From NCBI GenBank assembly GCA_026400425.1, contig JAPLPC010000085.1:1-5674 (forward strand): 5,674 bases of DNA. Reading direction: 5' to 3'. Positions within the stretch are counted from its first letter, which is position 1. Every line of letters begins with the position of its first letter. Source of the stretch: Hyphomicrobiales bacterium. GTDB lineage: Bacteria; Pseudomonadota; Alphaproteobacteria; Rhizobiales; Xanthobacteraceae. Below the pieces are notes generated by a model. That model was not told the DNA's origin. It made no database searches and saw nothing but the letters and a program-made list of their open reading frames with translations. A program made the position numbers and the translations under genes. Below, in pieces: positions 4,842 to 5,674 of this stretch.

Positions 4842-5674
4842 TTGTCCGACAAAGAAGATCAGAAGCCAGCGGAGCCACCGGTTCCCTCGGATATCCGCCC
4901 CGTATCCATCCTCGACGAGATGAAGCGCTCGTATCTCGATTACGCCATGAGTGTGATCGTGGCGCGCGCGCTGCCTGACGCACGCGACGGCCTCAAGCCG
5001 GTGCATCGGCGCATCCTGTATGCGATGTACGAGAACGGCTTCGAGTACAACAAGCCGTACCGCAAGTCGGCGCGCACCGTCGGCGATGTCATCGGTAAGT
5101 ATCATCCGCATGGCGACCAGTCGGTCTATGACGCCATGGTCCGCATGGCGCAGGACTTCTCGATGCGGGTGCCGCTGATCGACGGTCAGGGCAATTTCGG
5201 ATCGGTCGATGGCGATCAGCCGGCGGCGATGCGTTATACCGAGTCCCGCCTCACCGAGATCGCGCAATCCTTGCTCGACGATATCGACAAGGACACCGTC
5301 GACTATCAGGACAACTACGACTCGTCCGAGCGCGAGCCGAAGGTGATGCCGGCGAAATTTCCGAACCTGCTGGTCAATGGCGGCGGCGGCATCGCCGTCG
5401 GCATGGCCACCAACATCCCGCCGCACAATCTCGGCGAAGTCATCGACGCCTGCATCGCGCTGATCGACGATCCCGCGCTGACCATCGAGGATCTCAACAA
5501 GATCATTCCGGGCCCGGATTTCCCGACCGGCGGCATCATCCTCGGCCGCGCCGGGATCCGCTCGGCCTACAATACCGGACGCGGCTCCATCGTGATGCGC
5601 GGCAAGGTCGCCATCGAGCCGACCCGCAAGGACCGCGAGGCAATCATCGTCTCGCAAATTCCTTTCCAGGTGAA
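4842..5674 (+). CDS. gyrA: DNA gyrase subunit A (partial, N-terminal 277 residues)
   Basis: GyrA is the breakage-reunion subunit of the A2B2 type II topoisomerase that puts negative supercoils into DNA with ATP hydrolysis by GyrB. The gene runs off the right edge; about 277 of some 900 residues are present, covering the winged-helix DNA-binding domain and the start of the tower. Diagnostic blocks include SYLDYAMSVIVARALPDARDGLKPVHRRILYAM, split here as DYAMSVIVARALPD then DGLKPVHRRILYAM; GKYHPHGD; and AAMRYTESRL with the catalytic Tyr132 (E. coli Tyr122) next to Arg131. In the quinolone-resistance region, Gln93 replaces E. coli Ser83, while Asp97 matches Asp87. The start is TTG at 4842: an in-frame TAA lies 12 nt upstream and the first in-frame ATG (4920, residue 27) is inside the conserved DEMKRS block. 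A weak GGA lies 7 nt before the TTG. Confidence 0.97.
   Translation, partial: MSDKEDQKPAEPPVPSDIRPVSILDEMKRSYLDYAMSVIVARALPDARDGLKPVHRRILYAMYENGFEYNKPYRKSARTVGDVIGKYHPHGDQSVYDAMVRMAQDFSMRVPLIDGQGNFGSVDGDQPAAMRYTESRLTEIAQSLLDDIDKDTVDYQDNYDSSEREPKVMPAKFPNLLVNGGGGIAVGMATNIPPHNLGEVIDACIALIDDPALTIEDLNKIIPGPDFPTGGIILGRAGIRSAYNTGRGSIVMRGKVAIEPTRKDREAIIVSQIPFQV

Noticed and set aside
4590..5657. Minus-strand open frame of 355 codons
   Set aside because: It is the antisense shadow of gyrA, a common effect in GC-rich genes.

Overview
The window looks like a chromosomal segment from an alphaproteobacterium of the order Hyphomicrobiales, most likely the Bradyrhizobium/Rhodopseudomonas/Nitrobacter/Afipia group. 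The evidence is the high GC content, the alphaproteobacterial style of the UvrA, SSB and GyrA proteins, an Omp25/RopB-type small outer membrane protein, and SOS operators of the alphaproteobacterial GTTC-N7-GTTC type. The genus is an inference from protein style, not from a database search.

Layout from left to right: uvrA on the minus strand (the N-terminal 692 residues; the C-terminal part lies beyond the left edge); a 249-bp gap with a LexA-type operator, a short tandem repeat and a strong terminator; a small outer membrane beta-barrel protein gene on the minus strand; a 451-bp gap with a second LexA-type operator inside a plausible promoter; ssb on the plus strand; a 2H phosphoesterase (2'-5' RNA ligase family) gene on the minus strand, convergent with ssb and only 25 bp away; a 327-bp gap; and gyrA on the plus strand, starting at TTG and running off the right edge after 277 residues.

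The window is mainly DNA maintenance. UvrA recognises damage in nucleotide excision repair, SSB coats single strands during replication and repair, and gyrase sets supercoiling. uvrA and ssb are divergent, and each has its own GAAC-N7-GAAC operator. The two operators share 14 of 16 bases and point the same way on the DNA. The outer membrane protein gene sits between them and is closed off from uvrA by a perfect 12-bp hairpin terminator, so the two minus-strand genes are probably separate units.

I found no mobile element, RNA gene, CRISPR array or clearly undescribed system. The points most worth a second look are the paired SOS operators around the porin-like gene, a glutamine at the GyrA position equivalent to E. 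coli Ser83, a serine in place of one zinc-ligand cysteine in UvrA, and the TTG start and leader hairpin of gyrA.
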